Origin: OFTM10 sp964196195
Lineage (GTDB): Bacteria > Actinomycetota > Acidimicrobiia > Acidimicrobiales > Aldehydirespiratoraceae
Length of the DNA stretch: 64,000 bases
Reading direction: 5' to 3'
Assembly: GCA_964196195.1 (NCBI GenBank)
Contig: CAXMSE010000079.1
Span: forward strand, 1-64,000
Shown: positions 26,293 through 33,936 of the stretch, piece by piece
Numbering within the stretch: the stretch's first letter is position 1
Layout: the number at the start of each line of letters is the position of its first letter
The notes under the pieces: model-generated
Told to the model about the DNA's origin: nothing
What the model saw: the letters and a program-made list of their open reading frames with translations, nothing else
Databases searched by the model: none
Position numbers and translations under genes: made by a program

Positions 26293-26295
26293 CCA

Positions 26296-26799
26296 ATGAC
26301 CGAAGTGGAGAACATCCAACCCATCCGTGCCGAGTTCCTGATCGAGCCCTTTGTGGAGGGATCTCCGGGCCCCCACGTGAAGGCTGCGCTCGAGGCGGCC
26401 CGCGCTGCTGGTCTCGAACCCGACGTCGGCGCGTTCGCAACCACCATCGAAGGCCCATCGCCGCTTGTCACCGAAGCGGTGGCGTCCTTGCTGGAAGCGG
26501 CCCTCGATGCGGGAGCCACCGCGGTGCAGATTCGTGTGGGCGATGCTGGTGCTGCGGCGCGGTTCAGTGACCTCCACATCGCCCTCGATCGACTCGTGGA
26601 GGGTGTGGAGTCCGAGCTCGGTGGCCGCCTCGCTGATCTCGGCCGCGAGGACAAGCAGGCGGCGGTGCGGCTCCTCGATCAGAGGGGAGCCTTCCTGCTC
26701 AGGAAGGCGGTCGAAACGGTCGGAGAGCTGATGGGGGTCAGCCGTATCACGATCTACAATTACCTCAACGCCATCGAACGGGCTGACGAACCATCATGA
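26296..26799 (+). CDS. Predicted transcription regulator: DUF77/thiamine-binding-like domain fused to YheO-type HTH
   Basis: 167 residues. Residues 9-82 match the MTH1187/YkoF-like thiamine-binding domain: a first strand EFLIEPF, then GLEPDVGAFATTIEGPSPLV and AALDAGATAVQIRVGD. Residues 113-161 match the DNA-binding domain of YheO-like regulators: LGREDKQAAVRLLDQRGAFL, then RKAVETVGELMGVSRITIYN with YLN, i.e. a helix-turn-helix ending VSRxTxYxYL. A short Asp/Glu-rich linker joins them. I know the two domains in separate proteins (YheO has a PAS-like sensor), not in this combination. It overlaps the downstream deaminase by 4 nt (ATGA) and faces the amidohydrolase operon. It probably senses a pyrimidine/purine-like ligand and controls the island; the ligand is inference. 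Confidence 0.72.
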   Translation: MTEVENIQPIRAEFLIEPFVEGSPGPHVKAALEAARAAGLEPDVGAFATTIEGPSPLVTEAVASLLEAALDAGATAVQIRVGDAGAAARFSDLHIALDRLVEGVESELGGRLADLGREDKQAAVRLLDQRGAFLLRKAVETVGELMGVSRITIYNYLNAIERADEPS

Positions 26800-28178
26800 A
26801 TGATCCGGCAGATCTCCTCATCCACGACGCAGACATGGTGGCCACCGTCGACGACCTGCGCCGGGAACTCCCGGGCGGTTGGGTGGCTATCCGCGACGGC
26901 CTGGTGTCTGCGGTCGGTAGCTCGACCGACGCCCGACCCGAAGCCAAGAGGCTGATCGATGCCCGCGGGTGTCTAGTCACCCCGGGCCTGGTCAACACCC
27001 ACCACCACCTCTATCAGAACCTCACGCGTGCCTACGCGCCGATGACGTCGAAACCTCTCTTCGGCTGGCTCCTGAGCCTCTACCAGACGTGGACCGACAA
27101 CATCGACGAGGAGGCTGAGAACGTGGCGGCGTGGGTGGGGCTGGCCGAGCTCGCCCTCAGCGGCTGCACAACATCGAGTGATCACCATTATCTCCAGCCC
27201 GAGCGGGCCGGCGATCTCCTCGGTGCCGAGATCGAGGCGGCGGCCGACCTCGGCATGAGGTTCCATCCCACCTACGGCTCGATGAGCCTGTCGGTCAAGG
27301 ACGGTGGTCTTCCGCCCGACGATGCGGTACGCGACGAGGACGAGATCCTCGCCGAATCAGAGCGTTACGTCGCCCTGCACCACGATCCGAGCCACGGGTC
27401 GATGGTGCAGATCGCTCTCGCCCCGTGCTCGCCGTTCTCGGTGACGCCGGATCTCATGCGGCGTTCAGCCGAGTTGGCCGCGAAGCTCGACGTGAGGCTC
27501 CACACCCACCTGGCGGAAAACTCCGAGGACGATGCCTTCTCGCTCTCCCAGTTCGGGCTCCGACCGGTCGACTACTACGAGTCGGTGGGCTGGCTCACCG
27601 ATCGCACGTGGGGCGCCCACGTGGTGATGCCCAACCCCGAGGAGGTGCTTCGTCTCGGAGCGGCGGGGGTAGGGGTGGCTAACTGCCCGAGCTCCAACAT
27701 GATCCTGTCGTCGGGCATCTCACCGGTGGTCGATCTGGTGGCCGCCGGATGTCCGGTGGGTCTCGGCTGCGACGGATCGTCGTCGGCCGACGCAGGCTCG
27801 CTTTGGCAGGAGGCTCGGCTGTTGATGCTGCAGGGCAAGCTCAAATCCGGAGCCGACAAGATGAGTGCCCGTCTGGCCCTCGAGATCGCCACTAGAGGAG
27901 GCGCCGGATGTCTCGGGCGCGAGGGGGAGCTCGGGGAACTGTCGGTGGGTTCGGTGGGCGACGTGGCCGTGTGGAAGCTCGACGGCCCGATCTTCGCCGG
28001 AGTGCTCGACGACCCGATCGAGGGATGGCTGCGGTGCGGGCCCACCGCCGCGTGGCACACGATCGTCGCCGGCGAAGCGGTGGTGGAGAGCGGCCTGATC
28101 GTCAGCCCCCGGCTCGACGAGATGCTGACCCTTCATCGAAAGGTGGCCCGCCGGTTCCAGCCCGCCCGGCTCTCCTAG
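26796..28178 (+). CDS. Amidohydrolase, 8-oxoguanine deaminase-like
   Basis: 460-residue cytosine-deaminase-like amidohydrolase. Metal and catalytic motifs: VNTHHHLYQNLTRAYAP (HxH), THLAENSEDD (His, Glu), GAHVVMPN and VGLGCDGSSSADAGSLWQEA (Asp). The last segment and the ARLLMLQGKLKSG that follows are typical of 8-oxoguanine deaminases, a group that also contains isocytosine and other purine deaminases. Unlike the SsnA-like paralogue it is full length, with both halves of the small beta domain (WVAIRDGLVSAVGSS at the start, GEAVVESGLIV at the end). Translationally coupled to the regulator upstream. Confidence 0.87.
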   Translation: MNDPADLLIHDADMVATVDDLRRELPGGWVAIRDGLVSAVGSSTDARPEAKRLIDARGCLVTPGLVNTHHHLYQNLTRAYAPMTSKPLFGWLLSLYQTWTDNIDEEAENVAAWVGLAELALSGCTTSSDHHYLQPERAGDLLGAEIEAAADLGMRFHPTYGSMSLSVKDGGLPPDDAVRDEDEILAESERYVALHHDPSHGSMVQIALAPCSPFSVTPDLMRRSAELAAKLDVRLHTHLAENSEDDAFSLSQFGLRPVDYYESVGWLTDRTWGAHVVMPNPEEVLRLGAAGVGVANCPSSNMILSSGISPVVDLVAAGCPVGLGCDGSSSADAGSLWQEARLLMLQGKLKSGADKMSARLALEIATRGGAGCLGREGELGELSVGSVGDVAVWKLDGPIFAGVLDDPIEGWLRCGPTAAWHTIVAGEAVVESGLIVSPRLDEMLTLHRKVARRFQPARLS

Positions 28179-28191
28179 CCGCCCGGCCGAC

Positions 28192-30432
28192 CTAGCTCTG
28201 TGCCAGGGCGGCGAGAACCCGGCTCGGAGTGAGGGGAAACTCGTCGAACCAGACTCCGGTGGCGTCGTGGACCGCGGCGATCACCGCTGGCGCGTAGGTG
28301 ATGTAGGGCATCTCGGCCATGCCTCTCGCGCCGAAGGGTCCCAGCGGGTCGGCGAGCTCGAGGATCTGGGAATCGACCACTGTCGGGATGTCGCCGATTC
28401 CGGGGATCAGGTAGGCCGAAAGGCGGGGATTGGTGATGAAGCCCTGGTCGACACGCAGATCTTCGCTGAGGACGTATCCGTTGGCCTGCACCACCGCGCC
28501 TTCGATCTGGCCCCGCACGAGGGCCGGGTTGATGGCCTTGCCCACATCGTGGGTGGAGGTGACCCGGTCGACTCGAATGTGACCGGTGCCGGTGTCGACG
28601 GTGACCTCCACCGCCTGGGCCATGTAGCCGTAGGAGAAGTTGGGCTGGCCGACGCCGGTATCGGGGTCGAGGACCTCGGTGGGCGGTGGCGTGTAGCGGA
28701 AGCGGCCCACCGCGGGGCGTTCTCCGTCTCGCCAGGCCTTGTCGGCTTCCTCGGCCGCGCCCAGGATCGAGTTGCCCGACATGAAGGTGAGCCGTGACGC
28801 GCTGGCCGAGCCCGGATCACCGCTCGTGGCGGTGTCGGAGAAATGGCCCGTTACCGATTTGAGGGAAACGCCGGTGGCTTCGGCCGCCATCTGACGCATG
28901 GCGAGATGGTTACCCTGGCCGACTTCGGCACCGCCGTGGAACAGATCGGCCCGGCTCGGCCGGTCGTCGCCGGGGTCGCCGTGGAGGTGGATTTCGGCCT
29001 CGCACCGTTCAGGGAATCCGAAGGAGAAGCCGACATTTTTGATCCCGGTTGCGAAGCCGCGGCCTCGCCGGATCGCACCCGGTTCGGGGGGCAGCGAGGC
29101 GATAGGGGAGAACGGTGCCGGGTCGGCCAGTGGTTCGAGGAACTCGCTGCGTTGGGCGCACGCTTCGATCACCTCACGTGATGTGACCCCTTCGGGCATT
29201 GTCGCCTGGGTGATGCCCTCGTCGCCGTCGACCATCGCGTTGCGGAGGCGGAAGTCGACAGGATCGATCCCGAGCTGCAGAGCGAGCTTGTTGATCGTTG
29301 TTTCGAGGGCGAAGGCGCCTTGGGGGCCGCCGAATCCGCGGAAAGCACCTCCGGGAACGCTGGTGGTGTAGACGATCCGGCTGTCGACGCGTGCATTGGG
29401 AATGCGGTAGGGGCCGGCGACCGAGAGGTGGGCGTTTCCGAGCACCTTGTTGGAGGTGTAGTTGTAGGCCCCGGCGTCGAGGGTGACGTCGGCCTCGAGC
29501 GCGGTGATGATCCCCTCGCTCGTGGCGCCGAGTTTCACATGGATGCGTCCCCGGTGGCGCTTGTGGTGGCCCACGATCGATTCTTCGCGCGACCAACGGC
29601 AGTGGATAGGCCGGTGTTCGCCCCGCTCGGCGAGACGCATGGCGGCGAGGCCGAGTGCGATCTGGATCGACATGTCCTCCTTGCCGCCGAAGGCACCACC
29701 GATCGCGAGATAGACGATCCGTACCCGGTCGTCGGGCAGGCCGAGGACATGGGCAACCTGCTCGCGATCCTCACTGGTCCACTGGCCGCCACATTCGATG
29801 GTGACCCGTCCTTCGCCATCGATGTAGGCGGTGCCTGCTTCGGGTTGGAGGTATGCGTGCTCCTGGTGGGGGAGTTGGTAGGTGGCTTCCACCACGGCAT
29901 CGGCTTTGGCCCAGCCCACACCGGGGTCGCCTTTTCGGATCTTGAGCCCGTAGTACTCGTTGGTGGGGAGTCCGTTCTCTGGATGGAGCAGGATGGCGCC
30001 GGGGGCGAGCGCCTCGTCGATGTCGTTGGCCAGCGGAAGGTCTTCCCATTCCACTTCCAGCAGGGCCGCGCCCCGGCGGGCCGCCCCGAGGGTTTCGCCC
30101 ACGACGACCGCGATCTGGTCAGCCTCCCACCGGCTGACGGTGCCGTCGACCGCGGCCTCGGTGGTGTGCTCCACTCCTACGAGGGCGGGTTGATCTCGCA
30201 TGGTGAGGCCGTACTCGTTGACCGGGGCATCGGCGGCGGTGATGAGGTCGACCACACCTTCCACCGCCATCGCGGCGCTGGTGTCGATCCACAACATGCG
30301 GGCGTGAGGACGGCCTGAGAAGACGATGACGGCGTGCAGGGAATCGGCAGGGACGGCATCGGCGGGATACGGAGCCGAGCCAAACGTTTTCGCCGGGGCG
30401 TCCTGGCGGGTTGGTGCAGATCCGACGGTCAT
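28192..30432 (-). CDS. Xanthine dehydrogenase-family Mo-binding subunit
   Basis: 746 residues. Mo-cofactor domain motifs: HQEHAYLQPEAGTAYIDGEG, IGGAFGGKEDMSIQIALGLA, PGGAFRGFGGPQGAFALE, GGAEVGQGNHLAMRQMAAEA and GPFGARGMAEMPYITYAPAV with the active-site Glu. No iron-sulfur part. The ATG at 30432 overlaps by 4 nt the stop of the FAD/2Fe-2S subunit gene, so the two make one enzyme with an alpha/beta layout. Substrate class is purine or another N-heteroaromatic; AFRGFGGPQ favours XDH-like over CO-dehydrogenase-like chemistry. It is convergent with the deaminase gene (13 nt). Confidence 0.9.
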   Translation of the reverse strand: MTVGSAPTRQDAPAKTFGSAPYPADAVPADSLHAVIVFSGRPHARMLWIDTSAAMAVEGVVDLITAADAPVNEYGLTMRDQPALVGVEHTTEAAVDGTVSRWEADQIAVVVGETLGAARRGAALLEVEWEDLPLANDIDEALAPGAILLHPENGLPTNEYYGLKIRKGDPGVGWAKADAVVEATYQLPHQEHAYLQPEAGTAYIDGEGRVTIECGGQWTSEDREQVAHVLGLPDDRVRIVYLAIGGAFGGKEDMSIQIALGLAAMRLAERGEHRPIHCRWSREESIVGHHKRHRGRIHVKLGATSEGIITALEADVTLDAGAYNYTSNKVLGNAHLSVAGPYRIPNARVDSRIVYTTSVPGGAFRGFGGPQGAFALETTINKLALQLGIDPVDFRLRNAMVDGDEGITQATMPEGVTSREVIEACAQRSEFLEPLADPAPFSPIASLPPEPGAIRRGRGFATGIKNVGFSFGFPERCEAEIHLHGDPGDDRPSRADLFHGGAEVGQGNHLAMRQMAAEATGVSLKSVTGHFSDTATSGDPGSASASRLTFMSGNSILGAAEEADKAWRDGERPAVGRFRYTPPPTEVLDPDTGVGQPNFSYGYMAQAVEVTVDTGTGHIRVDRVTSTHDVGKAINPALVRGQIEGAVVQANGYVLSEDLRVDQGFITNPRLSAYLIPGIGDIPTVVDSQILELADPLGPFGARGMAEMPYITYAPAVIAAVHDATGVWFDEFPLTPSRVLAALAQS

Positions 30433-31907
30433 CGTTGGCTCCTGTCGTCGGATGAGGCTGCCCAGGCTGCGGTGCGCACTGCCTGGATGATCGGGTAGTA
30501 GCCGGTGCAGCGACAGAGGTTGCCTGACAGGCCGAGTCTGATCTGGTCGTCGTCGGGGTCGTCGATCTCGTCGAGGAGGGTGGCTCCGGCCACGATGAAG
30601 CCGGGTATGCAGAACCCACACTGCACAGCGAACTCGTCGACGAACGCCGACTGGATCGGGTGGGGCTGATCGGGATCGCCGATTCCTTCGATGGTGACGA
30701 TGTCGCCGCCGTCGGCCTGGGCCGCGGGCACCAGGCAGCTCATGACGGCCTGGCCGTCGAGGCGAACAGTGCATGCCCCGCACTCGCCCTCGGCGCAACC
30801 TTCCTTGGTGCCGGGCAGGCCGCACTCATCGCGGATCCAATCGAGCAGGGTGGCGGATGCGGCGCCTGTGCCTCGCCGTGGAACACCGTTGAGGGTTACG
30901 GATATTTCCGTCGTGTCGTCGATGTCGCGGGCGCCGGGGGGTGGTGCTGCCTTCGATGCGCTCAGGCACGGTGGGTTGGCGGGCCACTGGCTTGCCGCGT
31001 GCCCGTCGCGAATTGCTCGTAGGGCGCGTCCGACGAGGGTGGGGATCATCGCGCTGCGATATTCGCCGGTGGCTCGAACATCGTCGATCGGCGTGACCGC
31101 AGCTCCCGCGGCCGCTCCGGCGGCCGCGATCGCATCGTCGTCGAGCATGGTGCCCGCGAGGGCCGACGCGGCATCGGGGAGCAGCACGACTCGCTCCGCC
31201 ACACTCCCGATCGCGAGGCGGGCGACCTTGATGCTTTCGTCGCTTTCCCGCCTCAACACGATCGCGAGATGGACCACCGAGATCGCCTGGGCGCGCCGGT
31301 TGCCGAGCTTGACCCAGAGAGCCTCATCGTCGGAGGTGAGAGCGGGGAAGTTGATTCGGGTGATGAGTTCACCGGGACCGAGAACGGTGCTGCGAAAGCC
31401 GGTGAAGAAGTCGTCGAGGGGCACCACTCGTTCGACCAGGTCGGAGCCGGCGAGTCCAGCGATGGTGATCGATGCATCGAGGGCGAGAAGGGCCGAGATC
31501 GTGTCGTTGGCAGGGCTGGCCGTGGCCAGGTTTCCGGCGACCGTGGCTCGGTTGCGGAGCTGGGGTGATCCGATCTCGATGCAGGCCTGGGCCAGAGGTA
31601 GTGCCGCAACGGTTAGACCAGGATGGGCGACGATCTCGTTGTGGGTGGCGGTCGCTCCGATCGAGACGACCTGGTCGTCGATGGTGATGCCTCGGAGTTC
31701 GGGCACGGTGGTGAGGTCGACGAGGGTCACCGCCTCGCCGGGTCCGCCCCGGTGAAGATCGAGGAGTAGATCGGTGCCGCCGGCCACGGGGTGAGCGCTG
31801 GGATGATCGTGCAGCGCGGCGAGGGCCGCACCCACCGATGTCGGCCGGATGACGCGCTCGACCGACCGACCGAGCTGTTGAACCGGATGTGGTGCCCATT
31901 GGGTCAT
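30429..31907 (-). CDS. Mo hydroxylase FAD/2Fe-2S subunit (FAD domain first)
   Basis: 492 residues combining two usually separate subunits. Residues about 15-185 are the FAD-binding domain (VAGGTDLLLDLHRGG; RNRATVAGNLATASPANDT), 190-290 the CO-dehydrogenase flavoprotein C-terminal domain, and 335-485 two 2Fe-2S domains (GTKEGCAEGECGACTVRLDG; AVQCGFCIPGFIV; NLCRCTGYYPII). The order FAD then 2Fe-2S is the reverse of eukaryotic and most fused bacterial xanthine dehydrogenases. Coupled to the Mo subunit downstream. It could also supply the FAD function missing from the 862-residue protein at 21427-24015 (inference). Confidence 0.9.
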   Translation of the reverse strand: MTQWAPHPVQQLGRSVERVIRPTSVGAALAALHDHPSAHPVAGGTDLLLDLHRGGPGEAVTLVDLTTVPELRGITIDDQVVSIGATATHNEIVAHPGLTVAALPLAQACIEIGSPQLRNRATVAGNLATASPANDTISALLALDASITIAGLAGSDLVERVVPLDDFFTGFRSTVLGPGELITRINFPALTSDDEALWVKLGNRRAQAISVVHLAIVLRRESDESIKVARLAIGSVAERVVLLPDAASALAGTMLDDDAIAAAGAAAGAAVTPIDDVRATGEYRSAMIPTLVGRALRAIRDGHAASQWPANPPCLSASKAAPPPGARDIDDTTEISVTLNGVPRRGTGAASATLLDWIRDECGLPGTKEGCAEGECGACTVRLDGQAVMSCLVPAAQADGGDIVTIEGIGDPDQPHPIQSAFVDEFAVQCGFCIPGFIVAGATLLDEIDDPDDDQIRLGLSGNLCRCTGYYPIIQAVRTAAWAASSDDRSQR

Positions 31908-31909
31908 TC

Positions 31910-31929
31910 GCGGAGTCTAAGGACTCCGC
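31910..31929. repeat. Perfect inverted repeat just upstream of the FAD/2Fe-2S gene
   Basis: GCGGAGTC-TAAG-GACTCCGC: 8-bp perfect arms with a 4-nt loop, ending two bases before the start codon of the reverse-strand gene (31907). In RNA it would form a hairpin directly over the ribosome landing site, or as DNA it could be an operator. No separate Shine-Dalgarno sequence is visible there. Confidence 0.5.
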
Positions 31930-32026
31930 CAATTGGTCGCCGCAATACCGGCTGGTCCCACCGTCGGTGGCTCATCGGGACTCGCGTAGGGTGGCGCTCG
32001 TCGACGAGTGAGAGAAGTGGTGCCGC

Positions 32027-33517
32027 GTGACTGGTACGAATCAGATGTACACAGGCGCCGGCTTCCTCGCCAGCCTCCAAGACGACCGTGAGGTCTGGTA
32101 CGACGGTGAGCGGGTCACCGACGTGGTTAACCACCCGGCATTCCGGAACTCGGCGCGAACCATTGCTTCGCTGTACGACGCGCTGCACGCGCCGGAGACC
32201 CACGACGTGTTGACCATGGACGACCGGTTTGGCAACCGAACCCATCGCTTCTTCGCGCCGTCCTACACCCCCGACGAGCTGAAGGGGGCCCGCGACGCCA
32301 TCGCGGTGTGGCAACGGATGACCTATGGATGGATGGGCCGCACCCCCGACTACAAGGCATCGTTCATGGCCCAACTTGCCGAAGGGCACAGCTACTACGG
32401 CGAGTACGCCGAAAACGCCCTCGACTGGTATCACCGATCGGCATCGAAGGTGATGTTCATGAACCATGTGCTGATCGACCCGCCCGTCGATCGCGCCCAG
32501 GCCCGGATGGATGTTCGTGACGTGTTCGTCTCCCTCGATCGTGAGGACGACAACGGCATCTACGTCAGCGGGGCCAAGATGGTCGCCACCGCATCTGCGC
32601 TCACCCACGCCACCTTCGTGGCGATGAACAGCGGGGTAGCGGCGCGTATGGAGCCCGGCCGTGATGACGATATGGCCCTTGTGTTCATCGCCGATATGGA
32701 CGCTCCCGGGCTGAAGCTGATCTGCCGCCCCTCCTATGAGGCCGCGGCCCGGAGTCCGTTCGACGCGCCGCTCGCGAGCCGCTTCGATGAAAACGATGCC
32801 GTGCTCATTTTCGAAGACACCTTCATCCCGTGGGAGAACGTGCTGGTGTTTCGCGATGTTGAGAAGGCGAAGGGGTTCTACACGGGCTCGGGGTTCTACA
32901 ACCGTTACAACCTCCAGTCGTGCACGCGCCTGTCGGTGAAGCTCGAGTTCGCGGCCGGCTTGCTGATGCGAGCCACCGAGGCCTCGGGAACATCAGACTT
33001 CCGAGGAGTGAGGGCAGCCATCGGTGAAGTGGTTGCGGCCAAGGAGCTGGTGAGTGCGCTCACCACCGCCATGGTGGCCGACCCCGAGCCGGGTATCGGC
33101 GGCACTGTTGTGCCGCGCGTACAGACCGCGGCCGCGGCGCGGCTCTACGCGACGAATATCTGGGACAAGGTTCGTGCTCTCTTCGAGTCGTACCTGGCCG
33201 GGGCACCGATCTACACGGTCTCAGGCGTGGCCGACCTTCAAAACGAGGAGCTCAGACCCACCATCGACAAGTATTTCCGAGGCACGGGAATGGGCGCGGA
33301 GGACCGGATCAAGCTGTTCAAGCTGGTCTGGGATGCCCTCTACAGCGAGTTCGCGGGCCGTCACGCGCTTTACGAACGCAACTACGCCGGCAACCAGGAA
33401 CAGCAGCGCCTCGACGCGATCGGCTGGTCTGTCGAAAGAGGAGACATGGCCCGTTACTGCCAACTCGTCGACGACTGCCTCGCAGACTACGACCTCGACG
33501 GCTGGGTCGATCGCTAG
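32027..33517 (+). CDS. 4-hydroxyphenylacetate 3-hydroxylase (HpaB) family flavin monooxygenase
   Basis: 496 residues of the acyl-CoA-dehydrogenase-fold, FADH2-using monooxygenase family. Recognisable elements: TGAGFLASLQDDREVWYDGE near the start, KASFMAQLAEGHSYYGEYAE, HRSASKVMFMNHVLIDPPVD, DVFVSLDREDDNGIYVSGAK, FEDTFIPWENVLVF and GTGMGAEDRIKLFKLVWD. It hydroxylates an aromatic or heteroaromatic ring, needing a separate flavin reductase that is not in the window. GTG start at 32027. It is divergent from the Mo hydroxylase operon (119 nt), so it may extend the ring-degradation island, but the family has many substrates. Confidence 0.9.
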   Translation: MTGTNQMYTGAGFLASLQDDREVWYDGERVTDVVNHPAFRNSARTIASLYDALHAPETHDVLTMDDRFGNRTHRFFAPSYTPDELKGARDAIAVWQRMTYGWMGRTPDYKASFMAQLAEGHSYYGEYAENALDWYHRSASKVMFMNHVLIDPPVDRAQARMDVRDVFVSLDREDDNGIYVSGAKMVATASALTHATFVAMNSGVAARMEPGRDDDMALVFIADMDAPGLKLICRPSYEAAARSPFDAPLASRFDENDAVLIFEDTFIPWENVLVFRDVEKAKGFYTGSGFYNRYNLQSCTRLSVKLEFAAGLLMRATEASGTSDFRGVRAAIGEVVAAKELVSALTTAMVADPEPGIGGTVVPRVQTAAAARLYATNIWDKVRALFESYLAGAPIYTVSGVADLQNEELRPTIDKYFRGTGMGAEDRIKLFKLVWDALYSEFAGRHALYERNYAGNQEQQRLDAIGWSVERGDMARYCQLVDDCLADYDLDGWVDR

Positions 33518-33542
33518 CTCACCTTGGCGGTGCGCTCGATAA

Positions 33543-33650
33543 GTGCGCCGCTCTCACCGGGATCGTGATATCAAGATCCACGACATCTTCGAAGGCACCG
33601 AACAGGTCCAGCAGCTGGTGATCTCGCGGGCCATCTCAGGGTTGCGCATC
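33543..33650 (+). pseudogene. Decayed C-terminus of an acyl-CoA dehydrogenase
   Basis: The translation RDRDIKIHDIFEGTEQVQQL followed by VISRAISGLRI is the conserved acyl-CoA dehydrogenase C-terminus (RDaKIydIFEGTxQIQrLVIaR), including the GT-Glu region. Only about 30 codons remain: an in-frame TAA directly precedes (33540-33542) and nothing dehydrogenase-like follows. It is a fragment, not an expressed gene. Confidence 0.65.
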
Positions 33651-33936
33651 GAGCCGCCTGACCTGCGGTTATGTGGCTCAGGGGCGTCGGCGCCGCAAGC
33701 TCGGGACGAGCCTCCACACACTGGGCTTCTCAGGTTCCATCCCCACTTTCTGGCCGGATCTGACTCCGAAGAGCAACTCAGAGTGCCGAGTTTCGCCGAG
33801 GACGCGGCAACCATGGACCCGAGGCCCATGTTGACCATCAGGGTCGCTTCGAGCAGAGGCACCGTCGTCGAAGAGGGACGCTGCTCGAGGAAGTGCTGTC
33901 ACCCCCTTGTCAATGCCCTGTCATGGCACGCTTCTT
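33651..33936. other. Non-coding region, no gene supported
   Basis: No frame on either strand has convincing codon usage or a recognisable domain. Together with the acyl-CoA dehydrogenase fragment just before it, this looks like a decayed junction between the catabolic island and the envelope genes. Confidence 0.4.

Noticed and set aside
25016..26458. Upstream two-thirds of an 816-codon open frame on the reverse strand
   Set aside because: It is a GC-driven shadow of the AllC-type gene; only the part downstream of the GTG at 25015 encodes a recognisable protein.
30433..30825. N-terminal extension of the Mo subunit frame to 877 codons
   Set aside because: It overlaps the 2Fe-2S end of the FAD subunit in another frame and is Arg-rich nonsense; the ATG at 30432 with an ATGA overlap is the true start.
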